A DNA stretch of 64,000 bases from Flavobacterium sp. ALJ2 (GCF_015594725.1 NZ_JADNRC010000010.1:1-64000); one strand, 5' to 3'. Counted from the stretch's first letter, positions 47,035-56,947 are shown. Translations and numbers: made by a program. Notes: generated by a model from the sequence alone, not told the origin.

Positions 47035-48330
47035 CTAGCTATTAGTATCGCTAGGAGCATCGAAATTCATTTCGTTATCAGCTTCCCATTTCCCTACTAC
47101 TGATGTAGCAAGAGCATTACCTAACACATTTGTGGCACTACGAAACATATCACAAAAGTGGTCAATTGGCAAAATTATAGCAATCCCTTCTATAGGAATA
47201 TCAAACATACCGCACGTTGCAGCTACAACAACTAAACTGGCTCTTGGTACTCCAGCAATTCCTTTACTGGTTAGCATTAAAACCAAAAGCATTACCATTT
47301 GAGTTCCTATATCTAAATGTACACCATAGAACTGAGCAATAAAAATACTGGCAAAAGTCATATACATCATACTACCATCCAAGTTAAAAGAATAACCCAA
47401 CGGCAACATAAATGAAACAATTTTATCTTTTACACCAAATTCTTCTAATTCTTCTGTTAATTTAGGAAATACAGCTTCACTGCTTGTTGTTCCAAAAGCA
47501 ATCGCTACAGGGCCAGTAATACGCCTTAACAACTCAGTCATTCTTCCTTTAAGGAAAATATATCCTACTAAAATCAAAACAGCCCATAAAGTACTTATCC
47601 CTATTAAAAAAGATCCAAAAAATTTGAAATATGTAATCAATAATTCCTCAGCATCCCTCACAGCAAATACTCCTGCAATAGCTCCAAAAACCCCAATCGG
47701 AGCAAAGTTCATTACATAGTTTACCATCTTAAGGACAATATGCGACATTTTATCCAACGCATTAATAACTGGTTTCACTGTACTCCCTAATGAAGCAGCT
47801 GCTAATCCAAAAAAGATTGAAAATACTACAATTTGCAAAATTTCATTGGTAGCCATTGCTTCAAAAATACTTTTAGGAACAATATGCGTAATAAAATTAT
47901 CAAAAGACAATGATTGTGTTTTAGCTGTTACTTCACTAGCAGCTTCCATATCAACATGGTCCAATTTCAAACCCACTCCTGGTTGTAAAATATTTATATA
48001 AAACAACCCTATTAGTAATGATACAAAAGAAGCTGTAAAAAACCATGCTAATGCCTTTCCTCCAATTCTACCAACAGTTTTTATATCTCCTAATTTTGCA
48101 ATTCCTACTACTAAAGTAGTAAACACCAAAGGAGAAATTATCATTTGTACCAAACGAATAAAAATAGTAGCTAGCATCTTTATTTTATTGCTAAACTCTA
48201 CTGCAGCTTCATGCGAAATAGTATTATGTAATATTATACCCAGTGTAGCACCAAGAAACATGGCAATAAGAATTTGCCCAGTTAAGCCTCTAAAAAAAGA
48301 TTTTTTTTTGATTTCTGTTTTATTGTTCAT
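47035..48330 (-). CDS. Dicarboxylate/amino-acid:cation symporter (DAACS family)
   Basis: From the ATG at 48328-48330 the protein is 431 residues with about eight membrane helices. Family motifs are clear: AFGTTSSEAVFPKL (the serine-rich hairpin), GYSFNLDGSMMYM, and a C-terminal DHFCDMFRSATNVLGNALAT. GltP/DctA-type carriers import glutamate, aspartate or C4-dicarboxylates with protons or sodium. Which one is used here cannot be read from sequence. It has its own terminator. Confidence 0.92.
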   Translation of the reverse strand: MNNKTEIKKKSFFRGLTGQILIAMFLGATLGIILHNTISHEAAVEFSNKIKMLATIFIRLVQMIISPLVFTTLVVGIAKLGDIKTVGRIGGKALAWFFTASFVSLLIGLFYINILQPGVGLKLDHVDMEAASEVTAKTQSLSFDNFITHIVPKSIFEAMATNEILQIVVFSIFFGLAAASLGSTVKPVINALDKMSHIVLKMVNYVMNFAPIGVFGAIAGVFAVRDAEELLITYFKFFGSFLIGISTLWAVLILVGYIFLKGRMTELLRRITGPVAIAFGTTSSEAVFPKLTEELEEFGVKDKIVSFMLPLGYSFNLDGSMMYMTFASIFIAQFYGVHLDIGTQMVMLLVLMLTSKGIAGVPRASLVVVAATCGMFDIPIEGIAIILPIDHFCDMFRSATNVLGNALATSVVGKWEADNEMNFDAPSDTNS

Positions 48331-48387
48331 CAATTGTTTTTGTATTATTAATTAAATATAAGACGCTCACATGTCTTACGTATCTCT

Positions 48388-49446
48388 CTAATATGTTTTG
48401 TTAATCAAATGAAAATCTGCAAGAACTATTGCAGCCATTGCCTCAACGATTGGTACAGCACGAGGAACAACACATGGATCATGGCGTCCTTTACCAGTCA
48501 TTGGTGTAATATTTCCTTTGTTATCCAATGAATCCTGAGTTTGCATAATTGTTGCAACAGGTTTAAAAGCAACTCTAAAATAAATATCCATTCCGTTACT
48601 AATTCCTCCCTGAATACCACCCGAAAGATTCGTCTTGGTAGTTCCATCTGGATTATATAAATCGTTATGATCACTTCCTTTCATTTCTGAACCCGAAAAC
48701 CCGCTACCATATTCAAAACCTTTCACAGCATTGATAGAAAGCATTGCTTTACCTAATTCAGCATGTAACTTATCAAAAACAGGCTCACCTAAACCTACAG
48801 GTACATTTTGAATCACACATGATACAACACCTCCTACAGTGTCTCCTTGTTTTCTTATATCTCTAATATATTCTTCCATCGTTGCTGCAGCAGCTTCATC
48901 TGGGCAACGAACTGGGTTATTTTCGGTTTTAGAAAAATCCAATTCCTGATATGGCGTATCTAAATGAATTGGTCCTACTGACGAAACGTAAGCATTAATC
49001 TTAATACTAGGTAACATTTGTTTCGCAATTGCCCCAGCAACAACTCTACTGGCAGTTTCACGGGCAGAGCTACGACCTCCACCACGGTAATCACGAAAAC
49101 CATATTTCTTGTCATAAACATAATCTGCATGACTAGGTCGGTAATTATCTTTTATATGTGAATAATCATCCGACTTTTGATTTGTATTAGGAATAATAAA
49201 ACCAATTGGAGTACCCGTAGTTTTTCCTTCAAAAACTCCCGATAAAAATTGAACATCATCTGGCTCTTTTCGTTGGGTTACTATTGCCGATTGTCCTGGT
49301 TTTCTTCTAGACATTTCAAACTGAATTGCTTCAAGATCCAATGTTATCCCTGAAGGACAACCATCTATAATTCCGCCTAAAGCTTCGCCGTGTGATTCTC
49401 CAAATGTTGTAATTTTAAATAGTGTTCCAAAGCTATTTCCCGCCAT
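48388..49446 (-). CDS. aroC: Chorismate synthase
   Basis: The 352-residue enzyme converts EPSP to chorismate using reduced FMN, the last shikimate step. Signature motifs are [17 protein letters not shown], the RPSHADY segment, [16 protein letters not shown], and [15 protein letters not shown] -7 box (TACATTTG) lies 16 nt upstream of the ATG. The gene is isolated from other aro genes here. Confidence 0.98.
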   Translation of the reverse strand: MAGNSFGTLFKITTFGESHGEALGGIIDGCPSGITLDLEAIQFEMSRRKPGQSAIVTQRKEPDDVQFLSGVFEGKTTGTPIGFIIPNTNQKSDDYSHIKDNYRPSHADYVYDKKYGFRDYRGGGRSSARETASRVVAGAIAKQMLPSIKINAYVSSVGPIHLDTPYQELDFSKTENNPVRCPDEAAAATMEEYIRDIRKQGDTVGGVVSCVIQNVPVGLGEPVFDKLHAELGKAMLSINAVKGFEYGSGFSGSEMKGSDHNDLYNPDGTTKTNLSGGIQGGISNGMDIYFRVAFKPVATIMQTQDSLDNKGNITPMTGKGRHDPCVVPRAVPIVEAMAAIVLADFHLINKTY

Positions 49447-49462
49447 TGTAATTAGTTTTGAG

Positions 49463-49470
49463 CAAATGTA
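49463..49470 (-). promoter_or_regulatory. -7 box of aroC
   Basis: The minus strand reads TACATTTG, an exact match to TAnnTTTG, 16 nt from the ATG. Confidence 0.5.
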
Positions 49471-49605
49471 AGTTTTATGAATTAAATTAAAAAATTTAAA
49501 ATTGGTATTATTATCTAAAGGTTAAGATACATAAACATCACTATTTCTTAAAATTGAAGAGTAATTGATAACTATTTATTAAAAGTAAATCAACAACAGA
49601 ATCTT

Positions 49606-49613
49606 TAAATTTG
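49606..49613 (+). promoter_or_regulatory. -7 box of the LpxH-like gene
   Basis: TAAATTTG lies 22 nt upstream of the TTG start at 49636, which supports that start rather than one further inside. Confidence 0.5.
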
Positions 49614-49635
49614 TTGAACACCAAATCAAGAACAA

Positions 49636-50460
49636 TTGAAAAAAAGAAATGTTGAAGTTGTCGTAATATCAGATGTACATTTGGGAACATATGGAAGCCA
49701 CGCCAAAGAACTAAGTAACTACTTATCAAGCATTAAACCAAAAATTCTAGTATTAAATGGCGATATAATTGATGCTTGGCAATTTAGAAGATCGTACTTT
49801 CCAAAGTCCCATTTAAAGGTGATTCAAAAAATTATTGGCTTTGCATCTAAAGGCACAAAAGTATACTATGTAACCGGAAACCACGATGAGATTTTAAGAA
49901 AATTTAGCGAAATGACCATGGGAAGTTTTGCTTTAGTCGATAAATTAATTCTAGAATTAGACAATAAAAAAGCCTGGATTTTTCATGGAGATGTATTTGA
50001 TGCATCTGTACAACATTCCAAATGGATTGCAAAACTAGGCGGAATAGGTTATGATTATCTTATTTTAACCAATCGATTTATAAACTGGTGCTTATCCAAA
50101 ATAGATAGAGAACCGTACTCTTTTTCAAAAAAGATAAAGGCTAGCGTAAAAAAAGCTGTCAAACATATATCAGATTTTGAAACAACTGCAACCGATTTAG
50201 CTATCGAAAAAAAATATGATTATGTAATCTGTGGTCATATCCATGAACCCAAAATTGAAAAAAAAGAAAATAAAAACGGATCAACACTATATCTAAATTC
50301 TGGAGACTGGATTGAAAACTTAACCGCATTAGAATACCATAAAAAAAGATGGAAACTATTTCATTACTCGCAGATGAGTTTTACAGAAGAAGAAAATCTT
50401 TTTGAAATGGAAGATAGCTTAAGCAATCAATTAATTACATCACGTTTTATACCAAAATAA
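49636..50460 (+). CDS. Metallophosphoesterase, UDP-2,3-diacylglucosamine hydrolase-like
   Basis: The 274-residue protein has calcineurin-like motifs in order: SDVHLGTYG, LNGDIID, TGNHDE, and CGHIHEPKI, plus a HGDVFD segment typical of LpxH-type enzymes. LpxH would remove UMP from UDP-diacylglucosamine in lipid A synthesis, which suits an outer-membrane bacterium. The start must be the TTG at 49636: a stop lies in frame at 49615-49617, no ATG follows nearby, and the family N-terminus (MKKR.VEVVVISD) begins exactly there. Confidence 0.85.
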   Translation: MKKRNVEVVVISDVHLGTYGSHAKELSNYLSSIKPKILVLNGDIIDAWQFRRSYFPKSHLKVIQKIIGFASKGTKVYYVTGNHDEILRKFSEMTMGSFALVDKLILELDNKKAWIFHGDVFDASVQHSKWIAKLGGIGYDYLILTNRFINWCLSKIDREPYSFSKKIKASVKKAVKHISDFETTATDLAIEKKYDYVICGHIHEPKIEKKENKNGSTLYLNSGDWIENLTALEYHKKRWKLFHYSQMSFTEEENLFEMEDSLSNQLITSRFIPK

Positions 50461-50563
50461 AATCATTGCAACTCATTGGTAAAATTATTTTATTAGTAAA
50501 GTAAAATGTGAATTATGAAACTTTTAACAAATTTTCTGTAATTTTAACTTATAATTGATATAA

Positions 50564-50571
50564 TAACTTTG
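50564..50571 (+). promoter_or_regulatory. -7 box of the small barrel gene
   Basis: TAACTTTG fits TAnnTTTG and lies 19 nt before the ATG at 50591. Confidence 0.5.
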
Positions 50572-50590
50572 TCAAAATAAATACTTACTT

Positions 50591-51076
50591 ATGAAAAAAA
50601 TAATTTTGTCAGCTATTATGCTGCTAGGATTGGCATTTACTGCCCAGGCACAAGATATTTCTAAAAATGCACTTGGTTTACGTTTAGGAGATAATCACGG
50701 ATTTGGAGGAGAGATTTCTTACCAGAGAGCATTATCTAAAAACAATAGAATTGAAGCTGATTTAGGCTGGAGGAACAGCAGAGACATTGATGCTTTTAAA
50801 TTAGTAGGTCTTTATCAATGGGTATGGAATATAGACCAAGGTTTTAATTGGTACGCAGGTGTCGGTGGTGGTATCGGTAGCTGGAGTCATGATTATAACC
50901 AATATAAAGATAATGGAACTTTTGTGTTTGCTGCTGGAAATATAGGTATCGAATACGGATTTAAAGAGGTACCAATCTTACTTTCATTAGATGCCAGACC
51001 AGAAATTGGTTCTGGGTATTATGACGATGACAATTTTGGATTTGATATCGGATTAGGAATTAAATTTCAATTTTAA
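50591..51076 (+). CDS. Small outer-membrane beta-barrel protein
   Basis: The 161-residue protein has a signal peptide (to AQAQ) and alternating glycine/aromatic strands (WYAGVGGGIGSW, FGFDIGLGIKFQF) ending in phenylalanine. That is typical of an 8-stranded OmpX/OmpA-type barrel. The function is unknown and may be structural. It is monocistronic with its own promoter and terminator. Confidence 0.78.
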   Translation: MKKIILSAIMLLGLAFTAQAQDISKNALGLRLGDNHGFGGEISYQRALSKNNRIEADLGWRNSRDIDAFKLVGLYQWVWNIDQGFNWYAGVGGGIGSWSHDYNQYKDNGTFVFAAGNIGIEYGFKEVPILLSLDARPEIGSGYYDDDNFGFDIGLGIKFQF

Positions 51077-51091
51077 TAAAATGTATTTATA

Positions 51092-51125
51092 AAAAAATCC
51101 TGTTGTTTATACAACAGGATTTTTT
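51092..51125. terminator. Bidirectional terminator
   Basis: A perfect 15-bp stem (51092-51106 with 51111-51125) with loop TTAT is bounded by A and T runs. It serves the barrel gene (plus) and the PrcB-like gene (minus). Its right edge touches the stop of the latter. Confidence 0.92.
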
Positions 51126-51551
51126 TTATTTAATAACAATTTCCTTTTTTGAATTTATCTTCACAACCGCATAAGGATAAGTAATCACTTGCATTACCAT
51201 ACTATCTGGAGCCGGAGCAGTTTCTTTAACAGTAATAACAATATTCTTATCTGTTTCTTCTACTTTTTCAACCCCTATAGAATAACCTCCCGTGCTTTTC
51301 TCACCCATATTCAAGATGATATAATTTGCTTTATCAATATCATCTCCATTTATTTTACCTTTTAAAGACTCATCGTTTAACAACATCTTAATTTCATTAG
51401 GTTCACTTAAGATTTCAAAAAAACGTATATTCCCTCCGCCATCACTACGTTGCGTCAAAACTTCATACAAGGCTGTGCTTTTATCTACAGATTTAGTTGT
51501 TCCACAAGAAATTGCAAAAACTGAAATAAACAATACGAGTACCTTTTTCAT
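51126..51551 (-). CDS. PrcB-domain lipoprotein
   Basis: The 141-residue protein has a lipobox (AISC, Cys16). The rest fits the PrcB C-terminal domain: NYIILNMGEKSTGGYSIGVEKV, then a KETAPAPDSMV-type strand and a proline-containing end (TYPYAVVKI). In Treponema denticola, PrcB aids the dentilisin protease, but homologues are widespread and uncharacterised. It follows bshA by 22 bp and is probably co-transcribed. Confidence 0.75.
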   Translation of the reverse strand: MKKVLVLFISVFAISCGTTKSVDKSTALYEVLTQRSDGGGNIRFFEILSEPNEIKMLLNDESLKGKINGDDIDKANYIILNMGEKSTGGYSIGVEKVEETDKNIVITVKETAPAPDSMVMQVITYPYAVVKINSKKEIVIK

Positions 51552-51573
51552 TTTTAATTATTTAAATTAATAA

Positions 51574-52716
51574 TTACTTTATTTCTTTATAATCGTTAAT
51601 AGCTTTTTGATATAACGCCTCATACTTTGGCAATATATTTTTGATATCAAATTTCTTAGCAACTTCTAAAGCATTTGCTTTAAACACATTTAAAGTTGCG
51701 TCATCTTTAAGAATTTTTAGCGCATTCATAGCCATTTCTTCAACATTACCAACATCACTTAAATATCCTGAATACCCTTCAAAATTTACTTCTGGCAATC
51801 CACCTGAATTACTCGAAATTACAGGAACCCCACAAGACATAGCTTCAAGTGCTGCTAAACCAAAACTCTCGGTTTCAGATGGCAATAAAAACAAATCAGT
51901 AAAGCACAAAATTTTATCTATTTCATTACTATTACCAAAAAAGATTACTTTATCATAAATCCCCAATTCCTGACATAAAATTTCTGCCTTTTCTTTTTCA
52001 GGGCCATCACCAACCATCATTAATTTAGCAGGTATTTCTTTCTGGATATTATAAAAAATCTTGATAATATCTGGAATTCTTTTTACTTTTCTAAAATTAC
52101 TAATATGTGTAATTATACGCTCATTCTCCTTAGCCATAACATATCGATGACAAGGAGCATCTAAATCTTTTTTAACCTTATCCAATTCTATAAAATTAGG
52201 AATTACCTTAATTTTATTTTTAATATTAAATAATTTCAAAGTATCATCTTTTAAACTCTGCGAAACCGAAGTCACATAATCCGATTTATTGATACTGAAA
52301 GTCACAGCTGGCTTATAAAACGGATGATTCCCTACTAGAGTAATATCAGTCCCGTGAAGCGTTGTTATCATCGGAATATCAATTCCTTCATTTTTTAGCA
52401 TTTGTTTTGCCATATAGCCTGCATATGCGTGAGGGATAGCGTAATGCACATGAAGAAGCTCGATCTTGTATAATTTTACCATATCAACCAATTTACTTGA
52501 CAAAGCCAATTCATAAGGTTGATAGTGAAATAGAGGATATTCTGGAACGTTTACTTCGTGATAATGCACATTAGGATTTAAGAGTGCTAACCTAACAGGC
52601 TGGCTATAAGTTATAAAATGAATTTCGTGACCACGTCTTGCTAATTCAAGGCCAAGCTCTGTTGCCACGACTCCGCTCCCACCAAAAGTAGGATAACAAA
52701 CTATTGCTATTTTCAT
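51574..52716 (-). CDS. bshA: N-acetyl-alpha-D-glucosaminyl L-malate synthase BshA
   Basis: The 380-residue GT4-family enzyme joins GlcNAc from UDP-GlcNAc to L-malate, the first step of bacillithiol synthesis. The N-terminus MKIAIVCYPTFGGSGVVATE and EVNVPEYPLF, LHVHYAIPHA, TTLHGTDITLVG and SETESFGLAALEAMSCGVP are characteristic of BshA. It lies upstream of the PrcB-like gene. bshB and bshC are not in the window. PIG-L proteins can act as BshB, but the one here is part of a NagB fusion. Confidence 0.95.
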   Translation of the reverse strand: MKIAIVCYPTFGGSGVVATELGLELARRGHEIHFITYSQPVRLALLNPNVHYHEVNVPEYPLFHYQPYELALSSKLVDMVKLYKIELLHVHYAIPHAYAGYMAKQMLKNEGIDIPMITTLHGTDITLVGNHPFYKPAVTFSINKSDYVTSVSQSLKDDTLKLFNIKNKIKVIPNFIELDKVKKDLDAPCHRYVMAKENERIITHISNFRKVKRIPDIIKIFYNIQKEIPAKLMMVGDGPEKEKAEILCQELGIYDKVIFFGNSNEIDKILCFTDLFLLPSETESFGLAALEAMSCGVPVISSNSGGLPEVNFEGYSGYLSDVGNVEEMAMNALKILKDDATLNVFKANALEVAKKFDIKNILPKYEALYQKAINDYKEIK

Positions 52717-52890
52717 GTATTAATTTTAGTATTACGAAAGTACTTAAAATTAACTTTGAATTAAAACTTTAGATTGTTAATAATATCCGATTATTGCAAT
52801 ACTAGTCTTTTACATTTACCAGTTTTATGACTTAAATAATAGCATATAATTATTTTAGGAGCACATTATTATTTTTCCAAAAGAAACCTA

Positions 52891-52963
52891 CCTGTCCCGC
52901 TGTCTGCTATATCTTTTTCAGTCTAAAAAAGACTAAAAAAGGATATCACTCCCATCGGGGCTA
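52891..52963 (-). repeat. Dispersed intergenic element (TAGCCCCGAT...CAGCGGGACAGG type)
   Basis: The minus strand runs TAGCCCCGATGGGAGTGATATCC, then a T-rich/A-rich imperfect hairpin around TTAGTC/GACT, then GATATAGCAGACAGCGGGACAGG. The ends thus pair as GATATC-like arms. From memory, elements with these conserved blocks are frequent downstream of genes in Flavobacterium, with a variable central hairpin. It sits between the terminator of the 53129 gene and bshA. Nothing else is seen in the 52717-53128 gap. Confidence 0.6.
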
Positions 52964-53073
52964 AATTTGAGGCTCTTCTTAAATGAGAAACTATTATCCA
53001 ACTCTCCTTTATCAAGCTTTATGATTTTGATAAAAATTTATAGATCCTAAAAAAGCTGAACTGAAATAATTCC

Positions 53074-53108
53074 ACAAAAAAAGGCATAAAATATGAATTT
53101 TATGCCTT
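53074..53108 (-). terminator. Terminator of the 53129-53611 gene
   Basis: A 12-bp perfect stem (53081-53092 with 53097-53108) with loop ATGA is followed on the minus strand by seven T residues. Confidence 0.88.
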
Positions 53109-53128
53109 GATTACTATTCGAAAGTCTT

Positions 53129-53611
53129 TTAGAAAAAACGACTATGCCAACTATCCGATGCGGGAACTTCCCAAGATTCGTTGTATTCTTCGATATTATT
53201 TACAAGATTATTAAAAACAATCGTATTCTCTGATACTGATTTATCTTTAACCATTTTCTTAAAATCAATTAAAGGCTTATGGGCAATATGCTCGCCTAAT
53301 TTAAAAGTAACGTTCATTTTATCAAGTAACTCAACATTATATTTTTTCTCTAAGCTTTGTATAAACTCGACTGAACTATCAATAGAGCATCCAGTAGCCG
53401 CTTGTACATCCTGATTTACTGCTAATATTATAAATCGGTTGTATTTCAATTGATAAGAAGCTTCCAAACTTGTTCCGTGTGCTGCCCAACCTTCAATAAA
53501 AGATTGTAAGGCAGTTTCTATTTCAGAAAATTCTTCCTCAGAAAACTTTCTGTTTGATTGATAAATCCAAATTCTGGATTCACCAGGTAAATTTTCAAAA
53601 GGGATATACAT
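53129..53611 (-). CDS. Conserved 160-residue hypothetical protein
   Basis: The cytosolic protein begins MYIPFENLPGESRIWIYQSN and contains GTSLEASYQL, GCSIDSSVEFIQ and HIAHKPLIDFKKMV. Homologues occur through the Bacteroidota and are sometimes mislabelled ABC transporter ATPases. No Walker motif is present here, so that label is wrong. No function is assigned. It is the last gene of the amidase-MCE-Fe-S row and has its own terminator. Confidence 0.75.
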   Translation of the reverse strand: MYIPFENLPGESRIWIYQSNRKFSEEEFSEIETALQSFIEGWAAHGTSLEASYQLKYNRFIILAVNQDVQAATGCSIDSSVEFIQSLEKKYNVELLDKMNVTFKLGEHIAHKPLIDFKKMVKDKSVSENTIVFNNLVNNIEEYNESWEVPASDSWHSRFF

Positions 53612-53713
53612 TTTAATTATTTTATGTTATTTTTTTTCAGTTTTCAAATTAAAAAACCTTTACTAATCTAAGCAGGCTTTGTTCATAAATCACTAAGATT
53701 CTCAAAACTTAAC

Positions 53714-54505
53714 TTACAAATCCTGAGCATTTGCAATTAACTCTGCAATGTCCAATACTTTCACAGAATCTTCTTTTTCCTGATGCTTAATACCATCAGT
53801 TAACATTGTATTACAAAACGGACAACCCGCTGCAATGATATCTGGTTTTGTTTCAAGAGCATCTTCTGTACGCTCTACATTAATCTCCTTAGTTCCTGGT
53901 TCTGCATCTTTAAACATTTGCGCACCACCAGCACCACAACATAATCCATTTGCCTTAGAACGTTTCATTTCGACCAACTCAATATCAAGTTTCTCGATTA
54001 ATGCCCTTGGCGCTTCATATATTTTATTAGCTCTTCCTAAATAACACGGATCATGAAAAGTAATACGTTTTCCTTTAAACTGCCCACCTTCGATAGTTAA
54101 CCTACCATCATCAAGCAATGATTTAAGAAATTCAGTATGATGTACTACTTCATATTGCCCTCCCAATTCAGGATACTCATTTTTTAATGTATTAAAACAA
54201 TGCGGACAGGCTGTAACTATTTTTTTTGCTTCATATGCATTAAGAACCTCAATATTCATCATAGCTTGCATCTGAAACAAAAATTCATTTCCAGCACGTT
54301 TTGCAGGATCGCCAGTACAACTTTCTTCTGTACCAAGAACCGCAAAAGAAACACCTGCACGATTTAATATTCGTACAAATGCTTTTGTAATTCTCTTAGC
54401 TCTATCATCAAAACTTCCTGCACAACCTACCCAAAATAAAACTTCTGGTTGTTTTCCTTGGGCTAGCATTTCTGCCATTGTTGGCACAACTAAACTTTCT
54501 GACAT
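53714..54505 (-). CDS. Fe-S protein with two CCG domains (HdrB-like)
   Basis: The 263-residue soluble protein has two cysteine-rich CCG modules: TACPHCFNT with an upstream VGCAGSFDDR and SCTGDPAKR, and DPCYLGR ... GLCCGAGGAQ ... AGCPFCNTM. These bind Fe-S clusters in HdrB, LutA, GlpC and the EtfD/FadF family. It follows the membrane Fe-S gene by 85 bp, so the two likely form one electron-transfer complex. Confidence 0.88.
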   Translation of the reverse strand: MSESLVVPTMAEMLAQGKQPEVLFWVGCAGSFDDRAKRITKAFVRILNRAGVSFAVLGTEESCTGDPAKRAGNEFLFQMQAMMNIEVLNAYEAKKIVTACPHCFNTLKNEYPELGGQYEVVHHTEFLKSLLDDGRLTIEGGQFKGKRITFHDPCYLGRANKIYEAPRALIEKLDIELVEMKRSKANGLCCGAGGAQMFKDAEPGTKEINVERTEDALETKPDIIAAGCPFCNTMLTDGIKHQEKEDSVKVLDIAELIANAQDL

Positions 54506-54590
54506 TTCTCTCTATTTTGTTTAAAGTTTCATGTTTTAATCTGAAAACTATATTTTTTTTATAGCACTAATTATTGAAATAATATTCTCT

Positions 54591-55928
54591 TTAATTCTCA
54601 TTCTTCCAATTCAACCTATCCTGTTGATTATATTGCCATGGTGCTCCATTGTTTTCAATATTTGTCATCATCGCATTTAAAGGCATTGGGGCGGCACTTT
54701 GCTCCATAACTAAATAACGACGCATATCCATAATAATAGATAATGGACTAATATTTACTGGACACTCTTCAACACAAGCATTACATGATGTACACGCCCA
54801 TAATTCTTCGGGAGTAATATAATCATTTAATAACGTTTTATTATCTGGAACAAAAACTCCTTTATTGGTATCTATATTTTTTCCCACTTCTTGTAAACGA
54901 TCTCTTGTGTCCATCATAATTTTACGAGGAGACAATTTTTTTCCTGTTAGATTTGCAGGACAAGATGAAGTACAACGACCACATTCTGTACAAGTATATG
55001 CATTTAACAACTGAACCCAATTCAAATCCTGAACATCGCTCGCGCCAAACTTACTTGGTACTGCATTTTCATCTACTGGAGCTGCTGCAAATGGATCAGC
55101 ATTAGGATCCATCATTAATTTAACTTCCTTTGTAACTGATTCTAAATTATCAAATTGTCCTTCAGGATTTAAATCAGCAAAATACGTATTTGGGAAAGCT
55201 AATAAAATGTGTAAATGTTTTGAGAAATATAAGTAATTCATAAAAATTAGAATACCTATTATATGCATCCACCAAAATGCTTCAAACAAAAGCATCACTA
55301 ACTCATTAGACATCCCATTAAAAATAGGTGCTATAAATTGACTTATAGGAAAACTTCCTGCTTTATAAAAATGTGAAAATCCTCCTGGAACATTTTGCAA
55401 ATGCAAATCAGAGGCATTCATTAACAAAAACAATGTCATTAATACAACTTCAAAGTATAAAATGTAATTTGCATCATTCTTTGGAAAACCATTTAAATCT
55501 GGATTAATAAAACGTTTTAATCGAATAATATTTCTTCTTATCCAGAAAACTGTTACTGCTATCAAAACCAATAAGGCTAATATTTCAAAAGAACCTATAA
55601 GTACATCATATACTGGACCTAAATAGGGTGCAAAAACTCTATGTGTACCAAATAAACCATCAATAATGATTTCGAGTAATTCGATATTTATAATAATAAA
55701 ACCAACATAAACAATAATATGCAATACTCCTGCAATTGGTCTTTTCACCATTTTAGACTGGCCAAGAGCGATCATAGCCATATTCTTCCAACGTGCTTTG
55801 GGATTGTCTTTACGATTTACATCTACTCCTAAATTTATGTTCCGAATAATTTTTTTTACACTTGACGCAAAAAAACCAAAACCAATAATAAGCAGGATAG
55901 CAAATAAAATATTATCTAAATAACTCAT
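54591..55928 (-). CDS. Membrane Fe-S protein (NarI-like membrane part plus 2[4Fe-4S])
   Basis: The 445-residue protein has about six membrane helices in the first ~270 residues, with histidines suited to haem binding. A cytosolic ferredoxin domain carries CTECGRCTSSCPAN and CTSCNACVEECPVN. Together with the adjacent two-CCG protein it covers the parts of EtfD/FadF, a quinone reductase for electron-transfer flavoprotein, but split over two genes. Electron flow from a soluble donor such as ETF to menaquinone is inferred. The next gene upstream, encoding an MCE protein, ends 9 bp before the start. Confidence 0.88.
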   Translation of the reverse strand: MSYLDNILFAILLIIGFGFFASSVKKIIRNINLGVDVNRKDNPKARWKNMAMIALGQSKMVKRPIAGVLHIIVYVGFIIINIELLEIIIDGLFGTHRVFAPYLGPVYDVLIGSFEILALLVLIAVTVFWIRRNIIRLKRFINPDLNGFPKNDANYILYFEVVLMTLFLLMNASDLHLQNVPGGFSHFYKAGSFPISQFIAPIFNGMSNELVMLLFEAFWWMHIIGILIFMNYLYFSKHLHILLAFPNTYFADLNPEGQFDNLESVTKEVKLMMDPNADPFAAAPVDENAVPSKFGASDVQDLNWVQLLNAYTCTECGRCTSSCPANLTGKKLSPRKIMMDTRDRLQEVGKNIDTNKGVFVPDNKTLLNDYITPEELWACTSCNACVEECPVNISPLSIIMDMRRYLVMEQSAAPMPLNAMMTNIENNGAPWQYNQQDRLNWKNEN

Positions 55929-55937
55929 ATCTTAAAT

Positions 55938-56897
55938 TTATTTTTTAGAAATTGAATCATTAACTGGTGCCACGTATGGCTTGTTTTTCTTTCCAAAAAG
56001 AGAAACATTTACATAACGTGTTGGCGATAAACGCACATCTTGTAATAACAATTCTAATTCTTTAGAAGTTGCTTGCAAATTATTATAAAGAACTTCATCT
56101 TTTAACAATTTACCCATTGTACCTTTACCAGAATTTAATCCATTCATTATACCATCAACTTTAGCCAACGTTTGGTTTAAATTTCTAACCGTTTTTCCTA
56201 AATCAGCTTTATTTAAAGAGTCTGACATTTTAGCAAAATTCCCAGACATTTTATTAAAGTTAGTAACAACTCCATTTATTTGTCCCTTATTAGTATCTAA
56301 AATTGAATTGATACTTCCTGAAGCTTTATGAAATTGCTCCATTGTTTTACTTAATTCAGCTAAACTTTTTTTCAAGTCTTCTTGTCCTTTTTGATCTAAA
56401 ACATTATTTAATCCAGAAACTAGTTTATCAATATTAATTAGCATCTTTTCTACTTTATCCTGAACTGGAGCTAATTTATCAGCCAAACCTGCTGTTAAAC
56501 CAAGTTTGGTAGTTCCTTTTAGCAGTTGTCCTTCAACAGCTGGTTCTTTATCTTCAAAGTTTGGATAAATTGCAATTTGCTTTCCTCCTATTAGCCCAGG
56601 CTCATATATAGAAGCTGTGCTGGATTTAGAAATAAGGAAATCTGTTTTTAATTGTAATTCAACCAACAATTTTCCTGTAGATTCATTAATTTTTATACTA
56701 TTTATTTTTCCAATTGCCAATCCGTTTAAGGTAACTGGTGCAGAGGTAGCTAATCCTTCTACATTATCATATTCAACATAAAATATCTTGTAGTTTGTAA
56801 AGAGGTCTTTACCTTTTAAAAAGCTATACCCCCAAATAAATAATAAAATTGATGCAATGACTAAAATAGCCGTTTTAATTTCTCTTGTTAGTTTCAA
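55938..56897 (-). CDS. MCE/MlaD-family lipid-transport protein
   Basis: The 319-residue protein starts at a TTG (MKLTREIKTAIL) followed by a membrane anchor (about residues 8-24). The MCE domain (about 38-115) shows VEYDNVEGLATSAPVTLNGL and GKINSIKI. A long helical region follows. MlaD-like proteins form rings that move phospholipids between membranes. No Mla ATPase or permease gene is adjacent. The gene lies 50 bp after the amidase gene, 9 bp before the Fe-S membrane gene. Confidence 0.88.
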   Translation of the reverse strand: MKLTREIKTAILVIASILLFIWGYSFLKGKDLFTNYKIFYVEYDNVEGLATSAPVTLNGLAIGKINSIKINESTGKLLVELQLKTDFLISKSSTASIYEPGLIGGKQIAIYPNFEDKEPAVEGQLLKGTTKLGLTAGLADKLAPVQDKVEKMLINIDKLVSGLNNVLDQKGQEDLKKSLAELSKTMEQFHKASGSINSILDTNKGQINGVVTNFNKMSGNFAKMSDSLNKADLGKTVRNLNQTLAKVDGIMNGLNSGKGTMGKLLKDEVLYNNLQATSKELELLLQDVRLSPTRYVNVSLFGKKNKPYVAPVNDSISKK

Positions 56898-56947
56898 AAT
56901 TGTAAGTGTTTGTACAAATTTAATATAAAATATTGAACTTGTAATTA

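Noticed and set aside
53129-53611. Label ABC transporter ATPase often given to this conserved protein
   Set aside because: No Walker A, Walker B or signature motif is present in the 160 residues.
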